Below, in pieces: positions 1-11,766 of a stretch of DNA of 64,000 nucleotides. Each line of letters opens with the position of its first letter. Position 1 is the first letter of the stretch. The stretch is from assembly GCA_900291925.1 (NCBI GenBank), contig UWYS01000005.1, positions 1-64,000 on the forward strand, in the 5' to 3' direction. This stretch comes from Thecaphora thlaspeos (taxonomy: Eukaryota; Basidiomycota; Ustilaginomycetes; Urocystidales; Glomosporiaceae). Below the pieces are notes generated by a model, which saw only the letters and a list, made by a program, of their open reading frames with translations, was not told the origin of the DNA and did not search any database. The position numbers were made by a program, and so were the translations under genes.

Positions 1-143
1 AGACCTTGCTTGCAGCTCGACATAGACACTCATGACTACCCTAATCTTGTCAACTGGCATTTCTCTCGCCTTTGATCTGTCCATTCTCGCTGTGCTACAT
101 AAAACCACACACACCCCGCCTAGCCTGGCCCCCTTATTCCTCG

Positions 144-3100
144 TCAATCCGAATCCAAGATCTCAATCGTACTCCCTCCTCTTACGCGCCCCTGTCGTGG
201 CGCAGGTGCAGGTGCAGGTTGCTGAGCCGCTACTCTTCTAGGCTTGCTCTTGGTTCTGCTCGGTCCCTTGCTCCACTCCAATGCATCCACATCAATGACC
301 GAACGAGCAGGAGAAGAGGCAGACGACGACGAAGAGGAAAAAGACGTGAACCAATTGTGGAGGTCGCGTATGCGATACTGTTCCGGACGCGCGGCGGACG
401 GTGACATCACCCCGGACGGAAGGAGGGGCGCGGGGGAGGCTAGTTGATCTTCCTCGTCCGCATCTTGCCCCGCCTCTTCGTCGGCATCGCCGTCTGCGTC
501 CTTGCTCATTCCTACCCCGTCCGGTGATGGGGGCGGGCGGCGACGAATGCGCCGTGGAGAAGGCGGAAGGGTATCTGCGTCGATGGAGAGGTTTGAAGCG
601 TCCATCTCCTTCCTACTTCCCGCTCCCTTGTGTGGCGAGAGGGCAGCACGTCCTTTGGAGGCGACGACGGGAGGCGGTGAGGCCGAGGAGGATTCGACGA
701 TCGAAATCGGATGGAGCGGTCGGCGGGGCAGAGAGGAAGACGACGAGGGCGTGGGAGGACGAAGGACGCTCTCATTCGATCCGGCTGAAGTGGACGTGAC
801 CTTTGACGACGAGGCGGTCCGCGCGGCCGCTGCGGCGCTCGATGTCGAGCCGTCGGTCGTCGTCAGCGTCATCGTCGCCGTCTTCGTTGGCGGGATGCCG
901 TCGCTGTGTGGTTGTGGTCGCCGCGACGATTCTGGGCCGAGCTGGGTAGCGATATCGGCTTCGTCCGTCGTACTCGAGTTGCCGGTCTTGGCTGCGAGCG
1001 CGGTCGGCCGCGCCAAGTCCTCCGCTAGCAAGCTCAGTTGCGAGTCGCTGCCGAAGAAGAGTGGGTCCGAACGCAGCGAGGACGAGGCCGCAATCTCGCC
1101 GGCTGCCGATGTCGATGTAGGGTCGTCATCCTCGTCGTCAGCCTCGCCGCGGACTCTCTCCCTACTGGCATCGCTGTACGATGGCAACCTCGCGGCTTCA
1201 GAGTAGACGCTGGGCGGTGGCGTGCTCGTCTCTGCCACAACGAGGCGCGATAGTCTATCCTGGCTGCGGCCGTTCGTTCCGGCAGGGGCCGAGTTCGTCT
1301 GCATCGAAGGGCTGCATGCCGTGCCACGCCCCCGAGCGGCGATCACAACGGTCTTGTCGCCGTCGCCAGAATTGTCGATGACACCATCGTTTGCGGGTTC
1401 TGGCGAGGACGGCCAGAAGAGAAAGTTGGGGCCTTCGTGCGTCGCCAAAGTCGCCGCTACGCCTTGGCGAGTGTCGGGCGGTGGCGGTGAGGAAGAAGGC
1501 AGTGCAGAGATCTCGGCGGTGGCGGCAGAGACGGAGGCAGTGTCCTTCTCGCCCTTTCCCGTTGCCGGGCGGCCAGATCGAACCCCGTTGGGTGCCAGTC
1601 TCGCGATCCCGTTGGTGTTACCATTGGCAGTGGCGTTGGTTCTGCTGGGTCCGGCCGATGCAGCGTCGGTCCTGAGCAGCGGCTCAAAGAAGCTGTCGAC
1701 CTTCGACTGTCGCACCAGCTCGCCATTCTTCTTGGTATACCACTGGCTGACGCCTGTCCGGCCGTTATGTTCTGCGGGAGCGTCTGGGCCGCTCGGCGTT
1801 CTCCGATTCCCGTTGACGTGGGCCGGCATGGGCGGTGGTGTGGAGCTGTCGCCCGTGGTGGAAGAGGGAACGTACGAGGTCGAAGTGCTGATGGCGACGA
1901 CTAGAGGCGGCGATTCTTTCGCCTCTTCGTCAACGCTGGCCGTAATCTGCGTTTTGTCGGCGTCGGCACTGAGCGGTGGCATCCGATCGTCTGGGACCGG
2001 GCCTGCCTGCGCGTACAGGTCTGCGTTCGCGTCCGAGTGCGAAGGCGCTACCTCGAGTTCTGCTATGTCGTCTGCCGCGCCTACTGGCTGCGCAGGCTGC
2101 CCAGCCCCCGTCATCATGTCGATCTTGACCTCGGCCTCGACCTCAGCCGAATCCAGATTCGCTTCTTCGGCCAGAATCGCTGCTACCTCGAGCTCGTCCG
2201 TCCCAGTGCGGTCCCGGGCGACCTCGAGACGGTCTTTCAGGTCGATCTCTTCCGCCTCGTCCGTCGGCTCTACCGAGGCTTCCGCTATGTCGACGTCGTC
2301 CGCTCCGTCGACGTCATCGGCCCCTATGTCGAGATCGTCCGCCTCGTCAACGTCGTCAGGCTCAATCTCGTTAAGGCCTGCTATTTCCTCGTCTTGCAGC
2401 TCTGCATCCTCGACCTCGTCGACGTCCTCCGTTTCGTCGTACTCGGCGATCAGGTAGTTGTACCACTGGCTGAGGCCCTTCATACCGGCAGGCGACGGCT
2501 GGCTGAGCGATGCAGGCGGGGCGGGTACCTCCTTGCCGTTCGCTTCGCTGGGTCGACGTGCGTTGTACCACTGGCTGATGCCCTTGATGCCGGCGACGGT
2601 GGAGGCTTGGCTCTCTACAGGAAACGGCAAGCCGTCGCCGTCGCCCTCGTCGTCGTCTTCGACATTGAGCACAAATACGCCCTTGCTGAATGTCCGGCGT
2701 TCTGGCAGCACTACCGCTACGCCGCCATTGGCCTGCCTGACCGTCGCAGCCGCCGCCGCTGCCGTGGCTGTCCCGTTGACGGCTGGCGGAAGACGGGAAG
2801 TCGTGCCGTTGCTTCGTCCGTCCGACGTGTCGGAAGAGGTGATTGCACCCTGGCAACTACGCTTCGACGGTCGGTCATCGTTGGAACGTCGCGCGGCCGG
2901 CCCTCCCTCGTCTTCGGACCCGTCGCCCCCCGATACGGTGTCACCGAAGTCTGCGATCTCGGTGATCGACCGCGCCCGCTTCTTCCCTTTCCGAACCTCG
3001 GACGACGGTTTGGGCCGTACCATGGCGGCGACCGCTTCCTCTTCTTCCTGGTCCGCGTCATCGCCACCGCTTCGAGCGTCGGCTACGGTGAAGCAGTTCC

Positions 3101-5596
3101 GCAGCGTCGTCAGTGGGGCTGCTTCCGGGCGAGAGGGGAGGAGTAGCCGCGGATGCGGCCGACGGAGCGCTTCGAGCGCTTGAGTCTGCTCGTACTGGGC
3201 CAGCCACTTGTTGCGCCGGATGTAGATATCGAGACGCCCCTCCTCCTCCCTCTCTTCATCGCGGAGGAGCTCGATCATCTCGCGCTGGGCATGACGGCGC
3301 GGATCCGGAGGCCAGAGGCTGCGCCGCGACTGCTTCTTGGTGGGCGACAGGGTCGATTGGCGGCTAGACGGCTCGGCCCCGGCCAACGTCGACGCTTGCG
3401 ACAGAGGCGACGGCGCCTCTCCGTAGGCCGACGTGGTGGCTAGCAGCCGCTGGAGACGGCCCTTCGAGAGCGGACGCTGCAGGCGCTGGAGCCAGGACCT
3501 GGACAGTCGCTTGCCCTCGGATGCGGCGGCGGCTGCGCCTCGACTTGTCGACGGCACCATCGCTGATTCCGAGCTCTGGCTATCGAGAGAGACGCGAGAT
3601 TGCGGGCGGGTGCCAGAGAGAAGTGCTGTAGGCTCCCCAAAGGGCTTGTATAGATCGTCTGAGGCCGAGCTTGAGCTAGAGCTTCCGGGTGCTAGGCGGA
3701 GCGGCCACACGTCTCGCAGCTGGATCGAGCGCGGCGTCCGGGTCTCGTTGCCGTGCCGGTCGCGCTGCAGGAGGAACGGGTGGACAAGGGCGGACTCTAG
3801 AGGAGGAGGCGGTGTTAGGCTGGCGCGGTCGACCTTGCGAGGCTGGCACAGCTCTGGTGGATAGAGGATGACGGGAAAAGAAGGGTCAGTCGATGCTTGA
3901 TCGGCCTTCTGCCGCACAATACTGGCGCCAGTGATAAGGGTGGCAGCCGGACGGATGAAGCACGGATGTTCGTAATCGTAGTCGAAGTCTTCGTCTTCAA
4001 GTCTTGGGATGTAGTAGGAGGCTGGATGGTGAAGGCGGTGTCGCAGGGCCAGCAAGGGGAGGTGCGAGGGACGGGAAAGGGGGAAGGGAGGGATGTGGAC
4101 GGCTTTAGACTCGAAACTCTGTGATGATGATGAGGACTCTGTTGTGCCAGCCGACGGACGGACGGCCGGTCCCTTCTCCCATGAGTGGAAGATGTAGCAC
4201 CTCCCTCTCGCGCGCAGGCGTGCCACACCCTCTTGACTTCTCTATCTGTTGCCACTCACTCTGCATCTTTCGTTCTCGCAGCTTCCGCGTCTCTCTCCGG
4301 GGAGCCTGCTCGCGCTCGCTTTCCTCCGCCGAGCTGCCATTTTTCTGGTTACCGCGGTGGCCAGTGTGTGACGGGGCCGTCGCGCTAGCACTAGGTCCGC
4401 CGGTCTGCGCCAGAGCGTCGTCTTGATCGCCGTCGATAATGATAGGAGCGGAAGCGAGTGCGCGTTGTGGAACTGGCTGCTGCGGTTGCGCTGCCGGTCG
4501 TCCCCCGAAGGGCCGCAATGCCGGCCGCTCGGCACCGCTGGGCCCGCCATTGTCGCCGTTCTTCTTGTTCTGTACGCCGTTGGTCTGGCTGATGTCGCTG
4601 CTGGTGGCCATAGGCACGGCTACCCCGAGCCTTGAGGCACGCGAAGGAGCTTCATCCGGCCTCGCTGCCGCCGGCCGAGACAACGAGGACCCCGCCGTCT
4701 GGCTCGCAAGCTGAGATGCCTCTCTACTGCTGCTCGAATTCGATGCAGCAAGCTTCCGCGCAGCAGAGGGTTCAGCCACCGCCGTCGTTGCCGACGCCGT
4801 TTGCCTGAGTAGCGGCGGTCCCGAAGTGGCAGCGGGCACGACGACCTCCAGCCTCGATTCGTGCGGCACGACGCGCGGGCTGGAGAGCAGCGAGCGACCG
4901 TTTAGAGGGGGTTGCTGCAGCAGTACCACCTCCGGAATGAGGGCGGAGCGAGCCGACAGAGAGGAAGAGGAGGACACCGACAGTGGGCGGAGCGGCGGCT
5001 GCTGCTGATGCGATCCGCGCACGGAAGATGCTTCAGGCTCGCGAAGCTTGTCATTCGGCGAGGGCGCAGTGGTGGAGGCGACCGGGGTATTGGCGGCGCG
5101 CTGCTGCGACGTATGGAAGGACGCGAGAGCAGTAGAGATCAGGTGAGACACGATGGCCGTATGGCGCGAGACGAGGCAGCCGGAGTGGTGGCGGGGAAGG
5201 GAGCGGGCGGGCGGAACTTACCGTTGCTACGACCGATACTGCTGCCGCTCGAACTTCCTCCGTCGCGTCGGCCCTGGCCTTGCCCTTGCCCTTGATGTCG
5301 ACCAGGGGCCGTATGGCGGGCGATATGCTGCTGGCTTTCGTCGGCGACATAATTCTGCCAAGGAGGGGGCTGTGGGGTTGACCGTTGGCCTTGCTGTCGG
5401 CGTCGCTGTGGGATGCAGAGCTCTCTAGGCTCGAGAAGAGGGCCTTAGGCTTGGAACTGGAGCCGGCGCTGGGACCGGGAGAAGAGACGGCGATACCGTC
5501 GAGGACGGGCTGGCGGAGACGGTCCGAGACACCCGTAGATACGGAGGGATTCGGCGCTGCCTTCGAGCTAGACGTCGAGGCTGCAGCATCTAGCAT
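144..5596 (-). CDS. Large disordered nuclear-type protein with PIP box, SIM-like motifs and GxSQWY repeats
   Basis: Three exons on the minus strand: 5596-5222, 5103-4260, 4138-144, joined in phase (intron 1 GTAAGT...GCAG, phase 0; intron 2 GTGAGT...ACAG, phase 1), giving 1737 aa. Almost the whole chain is low-complexity Ser/Ala/Pro/Asp. Recognisable elements: a perfect PCNA-binding (PIP) consensus QSKVDSFF at about residues 1217-1224 (DNA 1686-1709); SIM-like hydrophobic/acidic motifs (PIIIDGDQDD in exon 2, VFVLNVEDDD, SVIDVD, and IEILDSD as the very C-terminus); basic NLS-like stretches (KGKKRARS, RRIRRRPP); and a motif GxSQWY[NT] near residues 928, 963 and 1204 with a weaker relative LHNWF near 1667. 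A charged, probably helical segment (AQREMIELLRDEEREEE) lies upstream. I do not recognise the family. The motifs suggest a SUMO- and PCNA-linked DNA repair or replication adaptor; that is inference. The start at 5596 is the first ATG of the exon, but the frame stays open upstream to about 5740, so a further 5' exon is possible. Confidence 0.75.
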
Positions 5597-6998
5597 GTTG
5601 GCGAGCAAGGTGGCGGCGAGTGGTGGAAGTGCGGTGATAGGAGCATCACCTGCTATGCTGAGAGCTGCTACCTCGGCACGGCCCTTGTTCCGGCCAGAGA
5701 GTGAGAGGCGAAGAAGATAGAGACAAAGCGAGCGTGGTCGGAAGCAGCGTAGCGAGCGAGCTAGAGCATGCTATGTATGCAGAAGTGGGCGGATGAGCCG
5801 GCGTGCGAGAAGTTGCGGGAGAGGGCCGGTGGCGGTGGTGGTGGTAGAGAACCGTCGTGTATGCAGGTGAGGCTAGCTTCCGAAAGGGGCGAACGGGTGT
5901 GGTAGGCGCCTTGAGTGCGAGCGAGCGGGCGATTCAGAGAGCGATTGCGTGATGTGCGCTGCGGCGGGGTGGTGTTCGTGATAGTGAGAGGCTGAGCTTG
6001 AGGACGGTCGTGGCAGGTCAAGTAAGGGTAGGCATGATGGCTTGGAGGAGAGAAAGCGCGCCAACCGACCGCCTACGCGTCAGTCAGTCCCGGCGCCGAG
6101 AAAGTGGAGCAAGCAAGTCCAGGACCGCAAAGCAGACGGACGGAAGAACAGCGCAGAGGGAAAGGGAAGCACGGAGACCCTGAGCTGGCCTGGCCTCTCC
6201 CTGGCTTGTCATAACGGCATGCCCTAAGAGCCAGCAACGGAGACGGAGCTCGGCATCACCACAAATGAGCCGGCTCTGCGCCACCGGCCTGCGCAGAGGT
6301 GAGCCTCCGCGTCTCGGTGGCCAGCCGCTCAATGGGCTCGTTCATAATATGGCCTCCAGCATGTTTTCGCGTCACAGCCAAACACTTCGGGGAAGCTTAA
6401 GAAGGTGGACGCGGACGAAGGAGCTAATCATTCATCTACGGCGCTTTCCAACCGGGCACCGCTTTCTGGCCACGTACGCTCGCCTCGTTCCCTTCCTCGT
6501 GCTTCCATCGCTCAGGAACGACCGTCCAGACCCTCGATGACCCCTGCATCTGGTGCGGTCTCTCAGCCAATCCTCGCGAGGGCCACAGCAACGACATTGA
6601 CCCGGCGTTGTTTCTTCGTTATAGGGTCTCGGCGACGAGGGCACTAGGCAGTAGCGTCGACGGGCCTTGCGAGGGCAGCGCGAGGGTGTATACTAGAAGC
6701 CTCTCAGGTCGAGTCTGTCTGTTGCAACGGCCATGCGACGAGCTGACATATCGAGTATAGTCTAATTGCGGATTCGAGGGGTTGCATGTGGCAGCGTGCG
6801 TTCACATATACAAGGCTAGCTCATTCGTCCAGCCGCTGTCCTGCAGTCGGAGCAAGAGAGATGGACCGATGGAGTACCGGCGAAGACAGTGAGCAAGATC
6901 AGAGTCAGTCAGCTTCCTCGGTGTTTCATTTAGCGCAGCGTCGCTCGCTCCTGTCTCGCCCATGCAGGTGCGCACGCATTCCGATGGCTCCGCTACGG
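5597..6998. other. Intergenic, presumed promoter/5' leader of the 1737-aa gene
   Basis: No supported gene. Short overlapping frames here show no family resemblance. The part next to 5596 is presumably the leader of the minus-strand gene; the remainder lies downstream of the bL35m stop codon. Confidence 0.5.
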
Positions 6999-7403
6999 TC
7001 AGAGGCTAGGTCCCAGCAACCTCCTGAGGGTCCTATTGAGTCTTCCGCTCTTGCTGTAGGCGGTACCGCCGAGCCTGTTGAGCCTCTCGCTTGACATGTG
7101 GGAGTTGAGGTGGGACTTCCCGGCGAAGCCGCGCTTGAAGACGAGCTGGAACGCCTTGCCGCTCCCTGACCCTGTCGGGGCCCAGCGCTTCTTTGTGGCC
7201 GAGTGACTCTTGAGCTTCTGGTTGGAGCCGTGCTGTGCGAATCGTTTTGTCCGAGGTGCCGATTGGAGCGCGGAGGTGGTGGAGAGCGCGCGGAGGGCGA
7301 GAGGACGGGGTGAGGCAAGAGGAAGACGCTGCGAGAGTGCGGTGGACGTTGAAGAGGAGAGTGGCCGCAGGAGGCGGGTGGTGAGTGTGCGGAGGGCGAA
7401 CAT
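6999..7403 (-). CDS. Mitochondrial large-subunit ribosomal protein bL35m
   Basis: Single exon, 134 aa, starting at the ATG at 7403, which begins a Ser/Thr/Arg/Leu-rich presequence (MFALRTLTTRLLRPLSSS) typical of matrix-targeted proteins. The C-terminal 70 residues carry the bL35 fold signature: KLKSHSATKKRW, TGSG, FKRGFAGKSHLNSHMS and a basic tail ending RLNRTLRRLLGPSL. bL35 is a small structural protein of the large ribosomal subunit, here of the mitoribosome. The frame extends upstream to 7703 without a stop, but that part has no bL35 similarity and lies in the promoter shared with the divergent gene at 7802. The first basic half of the domain matches bacterial L35 best (the K-[LM]-K-[ST]-H ... 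K-R-[FW] pattern). Confidence 0.9.
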   Translation of the reverse strand: MFALRTLTTRLLRPLSSSTSTALSQRLPLASPRPLALRALSTTSALQSAPRTKRFAQHGSNQKLKSHSATKKRWAPTGSGSGKAFQLVFKRGFAGKSHLNSHMSSERLNRLGGTAYSKSGRLNRTLRRLLGPSL

Positions 7404-7801
7404 GGCGGCGGTCGTCGTTGTCGTTGTCCTTGTTTCGGTGAGTGTGCGAGTGAAGCTCCGAAGACGGCTGTATGGTAGAAGTGTAGCTGTGATGGTGCGG
7501 TGGGGTGCGGTAGGGATGGTGGTGGTTGTGGTGGGGGATGCGGCCTGCCAGTTCTTCTGACGCTCGCGGCTCGCGCAAAATGGGAAAGGGTCAAGGCGGC
7601 GGAGCGAAAAATCTCGGGACCGCGACACGGGCGCGGCAGGGTGTGGGGGGCGGCAGCCGTTGTGTCTTGCCTCCACTTTGGCTCCGATTCGTTCGCACCT
7701 CACCTCCCTCTCCTCTTTCTCCCACCGCTCGACCCCTACCCCATCAGCTCAATATCCGACCTTTCACCATTCCACCACGCCTTTGCAGGAGACATGCCAC
7801 C
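7404..7801. promoter_or_regulatory. Divergent promoter between bL35m and the HCNGP gene
   Basis: A 398-bp spacer between two divergent ATGs. It contains G/T-rich repeats (gtggtggttgtggtggg near 7515-7535) and CT-rich sequence before 7802 on the plus strand, as is common in fungal promoters. No discrete TATA box stands out. Confidence 0.5.
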
Positions 7802-9063
7802 ATGAAAAGTAAGATGTCGCAGAGACTGCGTTCATATGCTCCCCGAGAAGTCGCACTGACATCCGACTTTGCCCGTGTTGCCCCCGCGTCAGGCCTCGTG
7901 TCCTACCTCAGCGACGACGACGACGACGACCAGCACGACACCAGCGTCGGGGGCGGACAGAACGCCGTCCTCCCCGCCGCCTCGGCCTCAAACCCTCTAG
8001 ATGCCGCTCCGGCATTATCGGCAGCAGCAGCTCCGCAGCAGCTCTCACCCATTGCGAGGGGCAAGCAGCGAGAGATTGACGTAGCCCCACCTCCTCATGT
8101 CGCTACAGGTGCGAGCTCTGCCGTTCCGACTCCTGATTCCGCATCGGTGATCGGTGAAACGGCTGCATCGCCGACGGAAGGTGCAGTCACATCATCGGCC
8201 GCAGCAGCAGCCCACGGCGAATCCCCTGTTGCCGGCGCGAAACGATCGCTAGGATGCACGCAAGACCGCGTCGAGAACGACGAGGGACCGACGATAGCGC
8301 CTCGTCCCGTTGCATCCGCAATGCGTCTCGAGGTCAAACCCATCACAGAAACTAGTCCACCCTTCTCCGCGTCTGCCTCATCACCTTCCCCATCCAAGAA
8401 GCACAAACCGCGCCTCTCTCCACCGGACTTCTCCATCCACCCTCTCTTGCCTCTCCTCCCACCCGCTCGCGCGGCAACGAAAGACCGCACCTGGTCCTTC
8501 CCCACGCTCTCGACCGACTCGCCCTGTTCGTCCTCTCTCGAAGCGAAACTAGCGCATTTCCACCACCTCAAGCAGCAAGGAACGCACTTTAACGCCTCCC
8601 TCTCGTCCAATCGATCGTTCAACAATCCACACATCTACGATAAACTCGTCAAACTCGTCCGAGTCACGGAGACAGAGACAAATTTTCGAGATAGATGTCG
8701 GTGGAAGACGAGCATGTTGCGACGCCACGAGATGGAGGAGGCGAACAAGGATTGTCTTGGTTTGTTTTTTTCTGTTTCCCTTTTTCTCGGATGGTGTCCG
8801 TCTCAAATGGCTGACAACGCTACCCCGTCTAATTCATATCCCCCCCCCGCGTCGGCTACACAGCGTTGAAACAGAGGAAAGCAGCAGACCTCAAAGCAGA
8901 ACAAAAGAAAAAGGAACAGAGGAACAGGATCGATTTTGCCTCTGCTGGGGTTGGCGGTTCGTCGTCTTCCAGACGATCAGGTGACGACAGGGCGTTGCAG
9001 AAGGTCAGCAGGTGGAAGGACAATGTAGCGAGCGAAGGTTCGAAGAGGTACAACAGAAACTAG
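7802..9063 (+). CDS. HCNGP-family (SAP30BP-like) transcriptional regulator
   Basis: Two exons, 7802-8759 and 8864-9063 (intron GTTTGT...ACAG, 104 nt, phase 1), 385 aa. The start follows CCACC. The N-terminus has SGLVSYLSDDDDDD, like the acidic start of SAP30BP; the middle is disordered with an Ala-rich tract and a basic KKHKPR. The HCNGP core follows: FNASLSSNRSFNNPHIYDKL and LVRVTETETNF, matching the family pattern of an N-terminal helix, F-x-N-P-x-[IL]-Y-x-K-L and E-x-x-T-N. After the join the chain continues ALKQRKAADLKAEQKKKEQ, the expected charged helix of the family, and ends with a basic Ser-rich tail. Animal SAP30BP binds the SAP30 corepressor and also acts in splicing of short introns; nuclear location is expected. 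The equivalent function here is inferred from the family. Confidence 0.8.
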
Positions 9064-9566
9064 ACGCAACGGCCGCACGAGCAACGTCAGATGCGACAGC
9101 GGATAGGCACGCACATACACGCACCCGTCGTTCGAACGTCGTTTGACCGATATCACAGCAGTTTGGACCCACCGCGCACAGGATCGACCGTTGGTTCTCC
9201 ATATTAGCAAGGCTGTCGAGACCGTTCGGTAGCGTACATCGCTGCGCGTGCCCATCTAGTTGGTAGGGGGCACGGGTGGTGCTCTCGAATTCTTCCACCC
9301 CGAACGAAGGCCCGAGATGCCTGCGATCGTACCAAACAGCCCCACCCAGCCTTCGCCAAACAGACCGGCCGGAGAGGACCTATGCGTGATCAGCCGCGGG
9401 ACGGGTCGGAGGCAATGGGAGAGAGAAGGGGAAAAGGACAAGAAGGTCAGAAACTCGGGAATCACCAGCAGACAGCAAGCCAAGAGGCAAAGCGAGGACG
9501 AGGACGAGGCGAAGAGGGGAGCACGATCAATGGCCGTTGCCGTAGCCGTCGCCATAGAGGCTGTTT
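9064..9566. other. Convergent 3' intergenic spacer
   Basis: About 500 bp between the stop of the HCNGP gene and the stop of PEX11, holding both 3' UTRs. I see no gene; the short open frames on both strands are low-complexity shadows. Confidence 0.5.
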
Positions 9567-10484
9567 TTAAACCCACCAGTGCAGCGTCAGGGGAAGATAG
9601 CCCAGATTGACCCATAGTTCGTTGAGGATGGCGGCCTTCCGGTCGTCTAGCTCGTACCACATCTGCATCGTGATGGCCTGCTGCTGGCTCGCCTTTTCCG
9701 GCTCGATCGTCGACTGTGAGATGGCTTTGGCGCCGCCGCCGTTCCGGCTGGCGGGGGCTGGGTGGCCTCTGCTCCGTTCGAGCGCCTTGGCGCGCAGTCG
9801 CAAAAGCCTGTTGTCTTCGACGAGGTGAAGCAGCTGGAGGCCGACGTAGAGGGCCCAGAAGCGCGACCCCCACAGCCAGAATGTGTTCTGCGTCGACGTC
9901 GAAACGGGGAGAATGCCGTGGCTGCCGAGGTAGGCGACGGCCTCCATGGGACAGTAGGCGAGCATGGACCAGCCCTGGATTCGCTCGATGTTGTGCAGCA
10001 GCCGCGTGGGCGGCGGGGTGCGCTCGAGCGAAATCATCCACTTTACGATGGGGAGGATCCCCCAGATGCGGTAGAGGACGCGCACATCGCTGATGAGCGC
10101 GCCCAACTTCTGCAGGCGCTCGGCGGCGGCAGAGGGCCGCTTGGCCTTGAGGCCGAGCATGCGGAGGCGGAGGGCATACTGGAGGTTGAGCAGGACGATG
10201 ACGAGCTTGCTCGAGTATTGCGTCACCATCAAGGCCTGGGCGGTGGCGACAGCAGTGTCGCCACGTGATGGTTAGAGCGAGAAGGGCAGCGGTCAGCGCC
10301 CGTTCTGGCGAGGCTAGGAGGCAGTAGCAGTGTCACGCACCTTGTCAGTTCCGCTCCAAGTGTTGAGATAGCGGATGGTGTGGTCTAGCTCCTCGCTTGG
10401 TGGAACGTTTGAGAAGCATCCGAGGATCTTGTCGGTCGGGTTGGAAGCCCGTGCCACCTTCCTTTGCGGCTGCACGGAAGACAT
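9567..10484 (-). CDS. PEX11: Peroxisome division protein PEX11
   Basis: Two exons, 10484-10341 and 10235-9567 (intron GTGCGT...CCCAG, 105 nt, phase 0), 270 aa. The first exon supplies the family N-terminus (about residues 14-48: DKILGCFSNVPPSEELDHTI then RYLNTWSGTDK), the amphipathic region that in known PEX11 proteins inserts into and tubulates the peroxisomal membrane. Exon 2 continues with QYSSKLV and a hydrophobic stretch, a conserved RIWGILPIVKWMISLER region and a hydrophobic C-terminal segment ending NLGYLPLTLHWWV. PEX11 controls peroxisome proliferation and elongation before fission. Length and order fit fungal PEX11/PEX11C proteins; which paralogue it is cannot be decided here. Confidence 0.88.
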
Positions 10485-11662
10485 TGTGGGGCTGTGAGGG
10501 CGATCTTGGCGGCCGAACGGCGATTTTCACGTTCTGCTCGAAAGCGTAGATTTCGATGCTGGATGAGATGGAGCGTGCGTGTGAGCACGGTCGGCGCAGT
10601 TCGTGAAATGGCAGCGAGAGGACGGCGTCAAGACGGGATAACGATTTAGGAGCCCGTCTGCGAGCGAGGCGCGTGCTGTTTGGCGGGGAAGAAGCGGTGA
10701 TGGCTGTGGACGGGGTTGGAGAAGGCGAGGGGGAAGAAGGAGAGAGGGCGGGCCGCCGAGCGAGGGAGCGAGCCGCGTCGGGCGCCCGCCGCCTGCCAGG
10801 CCGGCCGGGCAGCCGGTCCGCCTGAAAAAGCCGTTGCAGGCCCCGCCCGCTCGCGCGTCCGGCCCGCCGGTGGGGCCCTGCCTGCCCCAGCCTCGGCCCC
10901 GCACCCTGATTTGGTGTTTGCCCCGCCCTCGCTGCTCGTCGAACGGACATTGGGCGTGAAAAGGCAGATGTGAAGGCTAGGGCGCGGCACACCTTCCGCT
11001 ATCCCTTCCACAGGCGACTCCCGCCTTCGCCACCTCCCGCCCTCTTCGCCTTCCAAGTCGTCTATGCGTATCGCTCCGCGTTGCATCGCTCGACGTCCGG
11101 CAACGATTTCCAGCGATCATGGACTGAGGAAGGTGGGGCATCGAATGGGATGGCGCAGAGGGCCGTCGCGCAGAGGCAGGGCGATAATGCAAGGTCGACC
11201 GGAGGCGGGACCGCAGCGACCCTGAGCCTCTATGACTTCCATGGCTGACAGCTTCCATGATGGCAGTCCAATCTTGTCGCTGCTGGCGTTTGAGTGGGCG
11301 AGGCCGCCGCTTTCGCGCTCTTCCACGTATATATGGTAAGGCCTCTCTCTCCGTTGTCGCGCCTTTCCGTGCGCCGTCGCGCCGCCGCCTTGGCGCGTGA
11401 TCTGAGCGATGAAACATATCGATGTGCTTGCTACGCCAGCTTCGCTCGCATCACCTTACAGGTGAGACACGGAGCGCCGCGCAGAGCTGTCCTGTTGTGC
11501 GCACCTAGCCCATCTTTCGAACAGCTTAAGCTTGTCGGTATCAGCGGCCCGACGTCCTTCTCGAGCTACTCAGGCCTCCATCTCCAGGCATGTCTCTCTG
11601 CAAGCCCGGACAAGCGATCAGGTGGTCGAGGACGACGTACGCGCCCATTTTTACGCGCCATA
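10485..11662. other. Gene-poor intergenic DNA upstream of PEX11
   Basis: Very GC-rich in 10740-10920, then mixed sequence. Open frames on both strands are compositional artefacts (Arg/Pro/Ala rich, no domains). The part next to 10484 must contain the PEX11 promoter. Confidence 0.45.
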
Positions 11663-11766
11663 ACGCGTTTCCCTAGGAATCCGGCGTCGCTAGGAATCCG
11701 GCCGGGAAAAAGCAGACTGTCTACCACCCTCACTACCACCATCACCGCCATTGTCGTCGACGGCTC
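11663..11766 (+). repeat. Left terminal inverted repeat of the pogo-like element
   Basis: Starts ACGCGTTTCCC next to a TA. It contains a 13-bp direct repeat, CTAGGAATCCGGC, at 11673-11685 and 11690-11702 (17-bp period), which may be paired transposase-binding sites. Confidence 0.9.

Noticed and set aside
1222..3183. Long plus-strand frames (up to 411 aa) opposite the 1737-aa gene
   Set aside because: Antisense shadows: they mirror the low-complexity GC-rich codons of the minus-strand gene, which has matching splice joins and recognisable motifs.
9256..10041. 261-aa minus-strand frame overlapping PEX11
   Set aside because: Alternative frame of PEX11 exon 2 extended into 3' UTR; no domain similarity.
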